Source: Desulfurobacteriaceae bacterium
GTDB taxonomy: Bacteria; Aquificota; Aquificia; Desulfurobacteriales; Desulfurobacteriaceae
Assembly (NCBI GenBank): GCA_027063785.1
Contig: JAMORC010000063.1
Span: forward strand, 1 to 64,000
Direction of reading: 5' to 3'
Length of the DNA stretch: 64,000 nt
Position 1 is the stretch's first letter, and every line of letters starts with the position of its first letter. The translations under genes and the position numbers were made by a program. The notes under the pieces are model-generated. The model was not told the origin of the DNA and ran no database searches. It was given only the letters and a program-made list of their open reading frames with translations. Shown here in pieces: positions 48,123 through 56,001 of this stretch.

Positions 48123-48149
48123 GGGGGAGTTTTAACTCCCCCTTTTTTT
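48123..48149 (+). terminator. Rho-independent terminator after cytochrome b gene
   Basis: GGGGGAGTT / AACTCCCCC stem with 2-base loop and seven T residues. Partial read-through would be needed to express the maturation genes that begin 13 bases on. Confidence 0.9.
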
Positions 48150-48161
48150 AATGGAGGAAGA

Positions 48162-48695
48162 ATGGAAAAGATAGGTTTAATGGGCGTCGGAAACGTTCTC
48201 CTGAGAGACGAAGGTTTCGGCGTGAAGCTCCTCTATATTCTCCGGTCGAAGTACGATTTTCCCGAAAACGTTACCCTGATAGATGGGGGAACTGCCGGAA
48301 TCTTCCTCTCTCCGGAGATTGATTACTTGGACAAGCTCCTTATAGTTGATGTCGTTAAAGCTGAAGGGGAGCCGGGGGAGATTAAACTTTATGAAAAGGA
48401 AGACTTCTTTATTGACAGGCTTCCTTTGAAACTTTCACCTCATCAGCTGGGGCTTCAAGAGGTTCTCCTCCTTAACGAGATAAAAGGAACCTGCCCGGAG
48501 GAGGTAAAGCTTATAGGAATTATTCCAAAGTCCGTGGAAACGGGTACGGGGCTTACTCCTGAACTTGAAGAGAAGCTTATCGAAGTTGAAGAGCTTGTTT
48601 TGAAACAGCTTGAAGAGTGGGGAGTGAAGGTAAGTCCTAAGGCGGAACCCGAAGATCCCGATATATGGTGGGAAAAGAAGGTGAAGGAGGCTTAA
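48162..48695 (+). CDS. hyaD: Hydrogenase maturation protease (HyaD/HupD family)
   Basis: 177 residues from ATG 48162 (GGAGG upstream). GVGNVLLRDEGFGVKL near 8-23 (nickel-binding Glu or Asp), DGGTAGIFL near 41, VDVVKAEGEPG near 62 and SPHQLGLQEVL near 88-98. Removes the C-terminal peptide of the large subunit after nickel insertion. Only one such protease is seen, consistent with only one of the two large subunits having an extension. Confidence 0.92.
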   Translation: MEKIGLMGVGNVLLRDEGFGVKLLYILRSKYDFPENVTLIDGGTAGIFLSPEIDYLDKLLIVDVVKAEGEPGEIKLYEKEDFFIDRLPLKLSPHQLGLQEVLLLNEIKGTCPEEVKLIGIIPKSVETGTGLTPELEEKLIEVEELVLKQLEEWGVKVSPKAEPEDPDIWWEKKVKEA

Positions 48696-48938
48696 ATGTG
48701 CGTCGGAGTTCCGATGAAAATAGTTGAAATTGACTACCCGATGGCTGTTGCAGAAGCAAAGGGAGTAAGGAGGACTATAAGCCTTATGCTTTTGCCCGAG
48801 AACGAGGTGAGGGTCGGGGATTACGTTATGGTTCACGTGGGAAATGCCATAGAAAAGATAGACCGAGAGGCGGCCGATGAGATTTGGAAGGCCCTTGATG
48901 AGGTGCTGGAGGTTCTCGATAGGGAAGAGGAGGACTGA
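48696..48938 (+). CDS. hypC: Hydrogenase maturation chaperone HypC
   Basis: 80 residues with MCVGVPMKI at the N-terminus (essential Cys2) and VGDYVMVHVGNAIEKID, the HypC signature. Carries the Fe(CN)2CO unit to the large subunit with HypD. Follows the protease gene without a gap and overlaps hypA by one base. Confidence 0.94.
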   Translation: MCVGVPMKIVEIDYPMAVAEAKGVRRTISLMLLPENEVRVGDYVMVHVGNAIEKIDREAADEIWKALDEVLEVLDREEED

Positions 48939-49288
48939 TGCATGAGACTTCAATTGCCGTGGGTTTTTTAAACTCTTTAAGCCAAATGGCCGATAGAGAA
49001 AGGGCAAAAAAGGTTGTAAAAGTAAGGGTAAGAATCGGAAAGCTTTCGGGTATAGTTGTCGATTCGTTTAAGTTTGCTTTTGATTCCTTGAAGGGAGAGT
49101 ATCCGAAGCTGAAGGAGACCCAGCTCCTTATCGAGGAAGTGCCGGTCAGGTATCGCTGTAACGACTGTGGTACTGAGTTTGAGGTTGAAACGGTTTACTT
49201 CCCGGAGTGTCCCAGCTGTTCTTCGATCAACCTTACGCTCATATCCGGTGAGGAGCTTGAGGTAATCGATGCGGAAATAGAGGTTTGA
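48938..49288 (+). CDS. hypA: Hydrogenase nickel-insertion protein HypA
   Basis: 116 residues. MHETSIAV start with His2 that binds nickel, and a zinc ribbon CNDCG...CPSC near 74-93. Works with HypB to insert nickel. Length matches the family exactly. Confidence 0.95.
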   Translation: MHETSIAVGFLNSLSQMADRERAKKVVKVRVRIGKLSGIVVDSFKFAFDSLKGEYPKLKETQLLIEEVPVRYRCNDCGTEFEVETVYFPECPSCSSINLTLISGEELEVIDAEIEV

Positions 49289-49289
49289 G

Positions 49290-49973
49290 ATGAAGGTAAA
49301 AGAAATTTTTAACGGGAGCTTTGCCGTTTATTACGAAATGGTAATAAACAGGATAGCAAGCCCCATTCAGATAGACAGGTGGAGAAAAGCCTTGGTTCGG
49401 GCTGCGAAGGTACTTGTCCCTCATGCGAAAGTTGTTCTTGATTGCTGTTCCGGAGCCGGAAATGTTGGGAAGTTTTACTTGAAGGAAAATCCCGAAGCTT
49501 TGTTGATAAATTGTGATATAAGTACACCATTACTTAAGCTTGCAAAGAAAAGGTTCGGTAAAAACGCTTCCTACATTCGTTCGGACAACAGGTTTTTTCC
49601 GTTGAAGGAGGGATCGATTGACGTTCTCTTTTCTTCTTTCTGCGTGCGGAATTCCCCCGATCCGGAACTTACCGTTTCCGAGGCGTTTAGAGTTCTTAAA
49701 CCCGGAGCTGTATGGGCGATCCTTGATTTCTTTAAGCTTGATGATAGAAGCATTTGCTCTGCCGCTAATAACTTGATTTTCCGCTCCTTCATGAAAGTGA
49801 ACAGCATAGTTAACCGGGAGGCGATAGAGTACCTTTTTGAGTCGATAGAGAAGTTCTATACTGTAAGGGAGTTTGAGGAGCTTTTGGAGGACAGCGGCTT
49901 TGAAGTTACCGAGGTAAAGCGATTTATGGGAGGAGTTGCAAATACAGTTATAGCTGTCAGAAGGGAGGTTTAA
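49290..49973 (+). CDS. UbiE/MenG-like SAM-dependent methyltransferase
   Basis: 227 residues, class I Rossmann fold: VVLDCCSGAGNVG near 48-60 (SAM motif I), NCDIST near 74, then SIDVLFSSFCVRN and EAFRVLKPGAVWAILDF. Close to the demethylmenaquinone/ubiquinone methyltransferases by motif. Sits between hypA and hypB with 1-base gaps, an unusual location. It may methylate the quinone used by the neighbouring hydrogenase; other substrates are possible. Confidence 0.8.
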   Translation: MKVKEIFNGSFAVYYEMVINRIASPIQIDRWRKALVRAAKVLVPHAKVVLDCCSGAGNVGKFYLKENPEALLINCDISTPLLKLAKKRFGKNASYIRSDNRFFPLKEGSIDVLFSSFCVRNSPDPELTVSEAFRVLKPGAVWAILDFFKLDDRSICSAANNLIFRSFMKVNSIVNREAIEYLFESIEKFYTVREFEELLEDSGFEVTEVKRFMGGVANTVIAVRREV

Positions 49974-49974
49974 G

Positions 49975-50715
49975 ATGTGTGACGTTTGCGGTTGTGGTAA
50001 TCACGAAGGGGAGAACCTATACAAGGTTTCTGATGATACCGGGAAAAGAACCGTTGAGGTGAAGGAAAAGCTCCTGAGCCGTAACGATGCTGTTGCGGAG
50101 AGTAATAGGAGGCATTTTGATGAAAAAGGAATACTGGCTATTAACCTTATAAGTTCTCCGGGTTCCGGAAAGACGACGCTTTTGGAGAGGACGGTAGAAG
50201 TCCTCGGCAAAGAAATGAAAATAGGTGTCCTGGAAGGTGACATAGAGACGGAAAGAGATGCAGAAAGGGTAAGGGCGAAGGGGGCTTATGCCGTTCAGCT
50301 TACGACCGGAGGTGCTTGCCACCTTGAAGCTCCTCTGGTTCACAAAGGTTTTCACGCACTGGAAAAGCAGATGGGGGGAGAAGCTCCCGACATCCTCTTC
50401 ATTGAGAACGTCGGAAATCTCGTCTGTCCGTCTTCCTTTTATCTCGGGGAGCATATAAGGGTTGTCCTTATATCGGTTCCCGAAGGAGAGGATAAGCCGG
50501 CAAAGTATCCCAAGGCCTTTAAAACTTCCGATGTTTTTATCATAACAAAGGCAGATCTTTTGCCTTACTTTGATTTTGATGTTGAAAAGGTGAAGGAAGA
50601 AGCTCTTTCGCTTAACCCGAGATTAAAGGTTTTCGTTCTTTCTGCGAAAACCGGAGAGGGACTTGATGAGTGGTTCTCTTTCTTGAGGGAGAAGGTCAGG
50701 GAAAGGAAGGCCTGA
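49975..50715 (+). CDS. hypB: Hydrogenase maturation GTPase HypB
   Basis: 246 residues. N-terminal CDVCGCG metal site (residues 2-8), without a His-rich stretch, then Walker A SSPGSGKTTL near 61, GDIETERDAER, GGACHLEA, IENVGNLVCP and NKAD-type KADLL. GTP-driven nickel delivery to the large subunit. Last gene of the operon; hypD and hypE are not in the window. Confidence 0.96.
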   Translation: MCDVCGCGNHEGENLYKVSDDTGKRTVEVKEKLLSRNDAVAESNRRHFDEKGILAINLISSPGSGKTTLLERTVEVLGKEMKIGVLEGDIETERDAERVRAKGAYAVQLTTGGACHLEAPLVHKGFHALEKQMGGEAPDILFIENVGNLVCPSSFYLGEHIRVVLISVPEGEDKPAKYPKAFKTSDVFIITKADLLPYFDFDVEKVKEEALSLNPRLKVFVLSAKTGEGLDEWFSFLREKVRERKA

Positions 50716-50752
50716 TTTTGTATCATTAGTCCAAACAATAAAGGAGAAAGGA

Positions 50753-51997
50753 GTGAAGCTTCTAACCGCCTTTCTTTCCCTATTTCCCCTTACTGCCTTT
50801 GCACTTACGCCTTCGGAGCTGGCCGGGCTTTTGAAGGAAAACTCTTTGGATCTTTTGATAGCCGAAAAGAAGGTTGAAAGTTCCCTTTACAGCAGAAAGG
50901 CTGTTGAGAGAGAATTTCTGCCGACTTTGAGCCTTTCTGCCGGTTTTGAAGAGTTTTACCCCGATATTCGCAAGTCCTGGAATCAGAACTATTCTGTCGG
51001 TGCTGCTGTTTCTGCTGAACCCTTGAACTTTCAAAGATTTGTAAGGCTTAAAGTGGAGGGTCTTCGCGTTGAAGTTGAGAAGGAGAGGTTAAGGGAGACT
51101 TTCCTGGAACAGCTGTACCTGGCCTTGAAGGAACTTTATAGGATGAAGGCCTATCTCTTGAGGATTTCGTACAAGAAAGGGTCCCTGGAGTCGGCAGAAA
51201 AGATACTGAAAGTGGCCGAAGAAAAATACGAGAAAGGCCTTGTTATGATAACGGACGTTCTGAAGGCAAAGTCTGAGGTCGAGAAGGTAAGGGGAGAGCT
51301 TTCCAGCCTTGAGGCAGAATATGATCAGAGCTTCAACAGGCTTAATGAACTTCTTAACTTCTCCCTGAAGAAGGGAGAAAAGCCGGAGGTGGAACTTAAG
51401 GAGGAGAAGCCCCGCTTTGAGGTTAACAACCTCGTGAAGGAAGCCTTTTCCTTAAGGCCTGAAATAAGAAGGGCGGAGAAGGAACTTGGCGTAAGCTCTC
51501 TTCAGGTGGATTACGAGAAGAGCCGTTTAAGACCTTCTCTTTCTCTTTCCCTCTCTATGAGGAGGAGCGGCACGACCTTCTGGCCTGAAGAGAGAAGTTA
51601 CAGCTGGAGCGTTAATTTGAACTTTCCGTTGTTTGATAGCGGCCAGTCGACTTATAGGGCGCTTGAGAAGGACAGGGAGAGGGAGATAGCCCTCCTGAAG
51701 CTGAAAAAGCTGAAGAACCGGATAAAGAGGGAAGTCCTTGATGTTGTTGCAGATATCGAATCAAGTTACCGGAACTTAAAGTCCGACTATGCTTTCCTTG
51801 AGTTTTCAAAAAAGGCCTACGATAGGGCGTTAAATGAGTATAAACTGGGAGTTTCCGATATTGTTGCTTTAATGCAGGCTTTTGATACCCTTAAAAGAGC
51901 TGAGGATAGGTACGTTTCCTCCCTCCTTGCCTATAACCTTGCTCTCCTTTCCCTTAAGAAAGCGACCGGGAAGCTCCTCCTGGAGGTTGAAAGGTGA
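50753..51997 (+). CDS. TolC-like outer membrane efflux protein
   Basis: 414 residues with signal peptide (LLTAFLSLFPLTAFA) and the duplicated OEP helical-barrel structure: long coiled coils near 130-200 and 310-400, with YEKGLVMITDVLKAKSEVEK and YKLGVSDIVALMQAFDTLK as the two repeat hallmarks. Forms a trimeric exit duct. GTG start. Overlaps the adaptor gene by 4 bases. Confidence 0.9.
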   Translation: MKLLTAFLSLFPLTAFALTPSELAGLLKENSLDLLIAEKKVESSLYSRKAVEREFLPTLSLSAGFEEFYPDIRKSWNQNYSVGAAVSAEPLNFQRFVRLKVEGLRVEVEKERLRETFLEQLYLALKELYRMKAYLLRISYKKGSLESAEKILKVAEEKYEKGLVMITDVLKAKSEVEKVRGELSSLEAEYDQSFNRLNELLNFSLKKGEKPEVELKEEKPRFEVNNLVKEAFSLRPEIRRAEKELGVSSLQVDYEKSRLRPSLSLSLSMRRSGTTFWPEERSYSWSVNLNFPLFDSGQSTYRALEKDREREIALLKLKKLKNRIKREVLDVVADIESSYRNLKSDYAFLEFSKKAYDRALNEYKLGVSDIVALMQAFDTLKRAEDRYVSSLLAYNLALLSLKKATGKLLLEVER

Positions 51998-53238
51998 AGA
52001 AAGTTTTGCTGTTGATTTCCGGATTAATGGTTCTTTCCCTTGCCTACTTCTTTTTCTTTAAAAAAGAAAGGGCAAATCTCATTCCGGTTGAGACGGTTAA
52101 GGTTAAAAGAGGAGAAGTGAAAAAGGTTATCGATGCTACCGGTATAGTTAAGCCGCAGGTGGGGGCGGAGATTAAAGTGGGAGCGAGGATTTCGGGAACG
52201 GTTGTTAAGGAGAATGTTAAAGTCGGGGATTTTGTGAAAGCCGGTGATCTTATTGCTGTTATTGATAACAGGGAGTTGAAGGAGGAACTGAAGAGAGCTG
52301 AGGCCAAGCTTGAGGAGGTTAAGAGGACTTATCCGGAGAAAATTGCCTCGGCGGAGTTTAAAGTGAGGGCGGCCGAAGCCCAGCTTTCCGCAGCAAGGGC
52401 TAAGCTTAAAGCAGAGAAGGAGAATTTCAAGCTTAAAGAGTGGGAATATGAGAGGCAGAAATCCCTATTTGCCGTGGGGTATACAACCGAGGAAAAGCTC
52501 AAGAGAGCGAAGACGGAGTTTGAGCGTGCAAGAAGCTCTTTAAAGTCTGCACAGGAGTCGTTGAGACAAGCCGAGTTGAACCTGGAAGTTGCAAAGAGGG
52601 AGCTGAAGGAGCTTAAGGAGCGGTTTAAAGCGGAGCTTAAATCGGCAGAAGCGGCCTTAAAGCAGGCAAAAGTTCGTTATTCCTACTCCTACATCTACGC
52701 TCCGAAAAGCGGAATAATTTCTTTCGTTTCAACTCAAGAAGGAGAAACCGTTGTTGCAGGTCTTAACGCTCCTCAATTTGTAACTATTCTCGATCCCCGG
52801 AAGCTGGAGAACTGGATATACGTTGATGAGACGGAGATAGGTAAGGTGAAAAAAGGAATGGAAGTTCTCTTTACGGTGGACACATACCGGAATAAGGTTT
52901 TTAAGGGGAAAGTTGTCGAAATATATCCGAAACCCAAAGTGCTTAATAATGTGGTCTACTACATCGTTGTTGCGAGGGGATTTAAGGACGTGGAGCTTTT
53001 GAGGCCGGAAATGACGACTCACAACCAGATAATTGCCGGTGTGAAGAAGGGTGTTCTTGTTGTTCCGAACGCCGCTGTTAAGTGGAAGCGGGGAAGGTAT
53101 ATAGTCTATAAAGTTGAAGGCGGTAGGGTTGTGGAAGTTCCCGTTAAAGTAGGATGGAGCGACGATAAGTTTACCGAAATTGTTTCCGGACTGTCTGAGG
53201 GCGATGAGGTAGCTTTGAAGCTTAAAAAGGTAGGGTAA
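51994..53238 (+). CDS. Periplasmic adaptor (HlyD/MacA-type membrane fusion protein)
   Basis: 414 residues: N-terminal membrane anchor, lipoyl half (VGARISGTVVKENVKVGDFV near 63-82), a long alpha-hairpin (about 90-210), then VRYSYSYIYAPKSGIIS and a beta-barrel. MacA/HlyD adaptors join an ABC or RND pump to TolC. No pump gene follows; rlmB overlaps it by one base instead. Confidence 0.9.
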   Translation: MKKVLLLISGLMVLSLAYFFFFKKERANLIPVETVKVKRGEVKKVIDATGIVKPQVGAEIKVGARISGTVVKENVKVGDFVKAGDLIAVIDNRELKEELKRAEAKLEEVKRTYPEKIASAEFKVRAAEAQLSAARAKLKAEKENFKLKEWEYERQKSLFAVGYTTEEKLKRAKTEFERARSSLKSAQESLRQAELNLEVAKRELKELKERFKAELKSAEAALKQAKVRYSYSYIYAPKSGIISFVSTQEGETVVAGLNAPQFVTILDPRKLENWIYVDETEIGKVKKGMEVLFTVDTYRNKVFKGKVVEIYPKPKVLNNVVYYIVVARGFKDVELLRPEMTTHNQIIAGVKKGVLVVPNAAVKWKRGRYIVYKVEGGRVVEVPVKVGWSDDKFTEIVSGLSEGDEVALKLKKVG

Positions 53239-53960
53239 TGGTAGTTTACGGGAAGAATGCTGTTCTGGAAGCTCTGAAGTCGGGGAGACCGATTGAGAAG
53301 CTTTACCTCCAGTACGGTAAGTTCTTTGAACCGGAATTCCTCAAGTTCCTTAAGGAAGCCGGAGTTAGCTTCCAGTGGGCAAAGAGGACTCAGCTTAAAA
53401 AGCTTTCCGGTACTGAGAAGCATCAGGGAATTGTTGCGGTTATTTCTCCTGTTGATTACGTTGATCCTGATAGGCTTTTAAGAGAAGTTTTAAAAAGGAA
53501 GTCCTTTTTCCTTTTCCTGGACGGTATTACGGAACCTCGGAACCTCGGAACAATTGCCAGAAGTGTTGAGGCTTTCGGAGGAGTCGGCCTGCTCCTTCCG
53601 AAGAAAGGAAGTGCTCCGGTAAATGAAGTTGCGGTTAAGTCCTCTGCCGGGGCTTTGTTTCACATTCTTGTTTCAAGAACTGAAAATCCCTTTTCCCTTC
53701 TCCTTCGATTTAAAAAGAGCGGAGGAAAGATTTTCTCCGTCGAAACGGGCGGTAAGGATATTAGAGATGTAAGGCTTTTGATGCCTGCTTGTCTTATTCT
53801 CGGCTCGGAGGGAAGGGGGATTTGTAGTGAATACCTTGAAATTTCTGATTCCGTTGTAACTATTCCGACGGTGGGCAGGACGCCGTCGCTGAACGTTTCA
53901 GTTTCTGCCGGGATAGCAATCTGGGAGCTTGTGAAAAGCAGTTTGTCACGGCTCGATTAA
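53238..53960 (+). CDS. rlmB: 23S rRNA 2'-O-ribose methyltransferase RlmB/TrmH family
   Basis: 240 residues. N-terminal SpoU substrate-binding domain (VVYGKNAVLEALKSGRPIEKL) and C-terminal SPOUT knot: DGITEPRNLGTIARS near 95-109, LGSEGRGI near 191, and IPTVGRTPSLNVSVSAGIA near 212-230. Modifies a guanosine of 23S rRNA. RlmB is favoured over TrmH by the N-terminal domain. Confidence 0.88.
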   Translation: MVVYGKNAVLEALKSGRPIEKLYLQYGKFFEPEFLKFLKEAGVSFQWAKRTQLKKLSGTEKHQGIVAVISPVDYVDPDRLLREVLKRKSFFLFLDGITEPRNLGTIARSVEAFGGVGLLLPKKGSAPVNEVAVKSSAGALFHILVSRTENPFSLLLRFKKSGGKIFSVETGGKDIRDVRLLMPACLILGSEGRGICSEYLEISDSVVTIPTVGRTPSLNVSVSAGIAIWELVKSSLSRLD

Positions 53961-53984
53961 GGGGTTTCCTCTATAACGGCCTGC

Positions 53985-54437
53985 TTACCCGCTTTTGAAA
54001 AGGTCTATAACGATAATAATCCAACCGCCGAGGGTTATTAGAAAAACCGGGAAGGAAAAAAGAAAGCCCGCGCGGCGGAACAGTCCGAGGCTGGTGTAGC
54101 CGAAAATGAGGAACAGAATTCCGCTGAGTACCTGTTCGAGGAAAAAGCAGGAGGTGTATCTGAATTCCCTTAAGATAGGGTAGATTTTTTTAACGCCGAA
54201 GAAGCAGTAGAGAACGGAAGAAGAGAAAAGCAGAAATGTGGCTATGAAAAAATTAAAAAGAAGGGTGGCTAAAGAAAACCTATCAACGAATGATAGCTCT
54301 TCCCAGATTTCGGAAGGTTTCTTTTCTTCAAAAAACTTCAGCTTAAAGGGAATGAGGTAAAGGAGAGCATAAGGAACGGATAGGCTGATTACGGCGTAGA
54401 ACCCCAAAGCCAGCCACTCGGGAATTTTCGCATCCAT
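53985..54437 (-). CDS. Four-helix membrane protein of unknown function
   Basis: 150 residues with hydrophobic segments near 8-28, 52-80, 100-117 and 125-147. GGAGG 7 bases before the ATG. No recognised family. Stands alone between rlmB and the tRNA cluster, convergent to rlmB. Confidence 0.6.
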   Translation of the reverse strand: MDAKIPEWLALGFYAVISLSVPYALLYLIPFKLKFFEEKKPSEIWEELSFVDRFSLATLLFNFFIATFLLFSSSVLYCFFGVKKIYPILREFRYTSCFFLEQVLSGILFLIFGYTSLGLFRRAGFLFSFPVFLITLGGWIIIVIDLFKSG

Positions 54438-54552
54438 TAGGGCGCCTCCGGAAGGAAAGGTTTTGTAAGTCCTTGAACTGCAAAACCTGTTGGTTTTCTG
54501 CCTTGTTTGATTTCGTTAAGGTGTCCACCATGTATTGAACTCGAACAACAAG

Positions 54553-54582
54553 TTGACAAAAGGTGTTTCAAGTCTATATTAT
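54553..54582 (+). promoter_or_regulatory. Promoter of the tRNA cluster
   Basis: Perfect -35 TTGACA, then TATATT at 16 or TATTAT at 18 bases spacing. Transcription start would lie a few bases before tRNA-Lys. Confidence 0.75.
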
Positions 54583-54596
54583 CACCCGTCACAGGT

Positions 54597-54672
<76 letters not shown>

Positions 54673-54679
54673 TTAAAGC

Positions 54680-54757
<78 letters not shown>

Positions 54758-54763
54758 TTCTTC

Positions 54764-54839
54764 GGGGCCGTAGCTCAGCTGGGAGAGCGTCAGGCTGGCA
54801 GTCTGAAGGTCGCGGGTTCGAGTCCCGCCGGCTCCACCA
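54764..54839 (+). tRNA. tRNA-Ala (GGC anticodon)
   Basis: 76 nt; acceptor GGGGCCG/CGGCTCC with the G3-U70 pair that identifies alanine tRNAs, anticodon loop CTGGCAG, encoded CCA. Confidence 0.96.
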
Positions 54840-54842
54840 AAG

Positions 54843-54919
54843 GGGCCCGTAGCTCAGTTGGTTAGAGCATCCGGCTCATAACCGGACGGTCGGAGGTTCG
54901 AGTCCTCCCGGGCCCACCA
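54843..54919 (+). tRNA. tRNA with CAT anticodon (elongator Met or Ile2)
   Basis: 77 nt; acceptor GGGCCCG/CGGGCCC, anticodon loop CTCATAA, encoded CCA. A paired G1-C72 and absence of three G-C pairs next to the anticodon loop exclude the initiator. Met versus lysidine-modified Ile2 cannot be decided here. Confidence 0.93.
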
Positions 54920-54942
54920 CTTGTAATCCTTCCGGAGAAGTT

Positions 54943-56001
54943 ATGCCTTTGAAGCTCCTAAAAGATCTTATTGCAATCCCCTCCGTTTATGGTAATGAAA
55001 AAGAGATTGCCGATTTCTGCCAAAACTTGCTGGAAAAGGAAACTTCCCTGTCGGTAGTCAGAGAGGGTAACTCCATAATAGCTTACACCCGCTTCGATCC
55101 TTCAAAAAAGTGCGTGGCCCTCGTCGGGCACCTCGATACTGTTCCCGGAGAAAATGATTATACAGGGCAGGTTATAGACGGTAAGCTTTACGGTCTCGGC
55201 GCGAGCGATATGAAAGCCGGAGATGCAGTGATACTTAAGCTGGCCAAGGATCTCTCACGAGTTACGCCTAAGTATAACCTGCTGTTTATCCTGTATGAAA
55301 AAGAAGAAGGACCGTTTATCGATAACGGGCTGAGGTTTTTGTTTGAAAAGTATGAGGAGCTGCTAAAAAGGATTAACCTGGCCATTGTTCTTGAGCCTAC
55401 CGATAATGCAGTCCAGGTGGGGTGTCTCGGGGTGATCCATGCTTGGTTTATTTTCAGGGGGAAGAGGGCCCATTCGGCAAGGCCGTGGGAAGGAGAAAAC
55501 GCCATTCACAAGGGATATAAGCTGCTTCACTACCTTTCGAACTTAAAACCGAAGGCTTATAAGTTTGGCGGGCTTACATACTATGAAGTTCTTAGTGCAA
55601 CTATGGTTGATTACGAAGGAGGGAGGAACATTGTTCCCGAAGAATTCAGGGTTAATCTGAATTTCAGGTTCAGTCCCACTAAGAGTGAGTCAGAAGCGAA
55701 ATCCGAACTGATGAGTCTTGCGGAGAAAGTTGGTGCAGAAAAGGTGGAGTTTACGGACGTTTCACCGAGCGCAAAGGTTTGTCTTGATAATCCCATTCTG
55801 ACGGATTTAATAACCAAGTTTAACCTTCAGGTTCAGGCAAAGCAGGCCTGGACAGATGTAGCCCAGTTTTCGGCGCACGGTATAGATGCAGTAAACTTCG
55901 GACCCGGCCAGCCGAGCCAGGCTCACCAGAGGAATGAGTCGGTGGAAGTGGAGAAAGTCTTGGAGAACTACAGAATTCTGAAGGAGTTTCTTCTAAATTA
56001 G
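54943..56001 (+). CDS. dapE: M20 peptidase, probable succinyl-diaminopimelate desuccinylase DapE
   Basis: 352 residues. Zinc ligands in GHLDTVPG near 65-72, LGASDMKAGDA near 86-96, EKEEGP near 124 and LEPTDN near 147; dimerisation domain in the middle (GKRAHSARPWEGENAIHK). DapE makes diaminopimelate for lysine and peptidoglycan. Other M20 amidohydrolases look similar, so the substrate is not certain. Its end overlaps nadB (opposite strand) by 9 bases. Confidence 0.82.
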   Translation: MPLKLLKDLIAIPSVYGNEKEIADFCQNLLEKETSLSVVREGNSIIAYTRFDPSKKCVALVGHLDTVPGENDYTGQVIDGKLYGLGASDMKAGDAVILKLAKDLSRVTPKYNLLFILYEKEEGPFIDNGLRFLFEKYEELLKRINLAIVLEPTDNAVQVGCLGVIHAWFIFRGKRAHSARPWEGENAIHKGYKLLHYLSNLKPKAYKFGGLTYYEVLSATMVDYEGGRNIVPEEFRVNLNFRFSPTKSESEAKSELMSLAEKVGAEKVEFTDVSPSAKVCLDNPILTDLITKFNLQVQAKQAWTDVAQFSAHGIDAVNFGPGQPSQAHQRNESVEVEKVLENYRILKEFLLN

